Source of the DNA: Candidatus Zixiibacteriota bacterium
GTDB taxonomy: Bacteria; Zixibacteria; MSB-5A5; JAUVRN01
DNA: 5,246 nt
Reading direction: 5' to 3'
NCBI GenBank assembly: GCA_030597645.1
Contig: JAUVRN010000171.1
Location: 1 to 5,246, forward strand
Shown here: in pieces, positions 5,233-5,246 of the stretch
How the letters are laid out: each line of letters opens with the position of its first letter
Numbering within the stretch: the stretch's first letter is position 1
Notes under the pieces: generated by a model
What the model was told of the DNA's origin: nothing
Databases searched by the model: none
The model's input: only the letters and a program-made list of their open reading frames with translations
Program-made: the position numbers and the translations under genes

Positions 5233-5246
5233 GAGGGTCCTTGGAA

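Overview
The window reads as a piece of chromosome from a GC-rich Gram-negative (two-membrane) bacterium. Three successive genes encode an exported helical protein, a lipoprotein and a probable outer-membrane beta-barrel, which only makes sense with an outer membrane. No gene fixes the phylum; the style of the lipoprotein and periplasmic proteins would fit Gemmatimonadota or related FCB-type or environmental lineages, but that is a guess. Every gene supported here lies on the minus strand, so transcription runs from high to low coordinates and the genome is densely packed. I see no mobile element, CRISPR array, tRNA or rRNA.

In transcription order: (1) 5232-4486, a complete multi-spanning inner-membrane protein of the DUF2238/YjdF family. 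(2) 4394-2574, a three-gene envelope operon: a helical periplasmic protein resembling the Spy/CpxP type, a DUF4136-type lipoprotein, and a small beta-barrel-like protein with a signal peptide. This unit has a good sigma70-type promoter at 4461-4489, whose -35 box overlaps the stop codon of the DUF2238 gene, and it ends in a strong intrinsic terminator at 2485-2521 preceded by a second perfect palindrome. (3) 2298-2484, a leader region with a weak promoter candidate, a small hairpin and a possible 17-codon leader ORF. (4) 2249-1, the proton-translocating NAD(P)+ transhydrogenase operon in its three-subunit form, pntAA-pntAB-pntB, with pntB cut by the window edge after 254 codons.

The transhydrogenase uses the proton-motive force to drive hydride transfer from NADH to NADP+, supplying NADPH for biosynthesis and redox defence. 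PntAA is the soluble NAD(H)-binding subunit, PntAB is the small membrane subunit, and PntB carries the rest of the membrane domain plus the NADP(H)-binding domain beyond the window. The three envelope proteins are probably made together and act in neighbouring compartments (periplasm, lipoprotein layer, outer membrane), but nothing in the sequence states their function. I found no convincing wholly new system. The best leads are the envelope operon as a co-regulated unit, the leader ORF ahead of pntAA, and an Asn at the PntB position that is His91 in E. coli.
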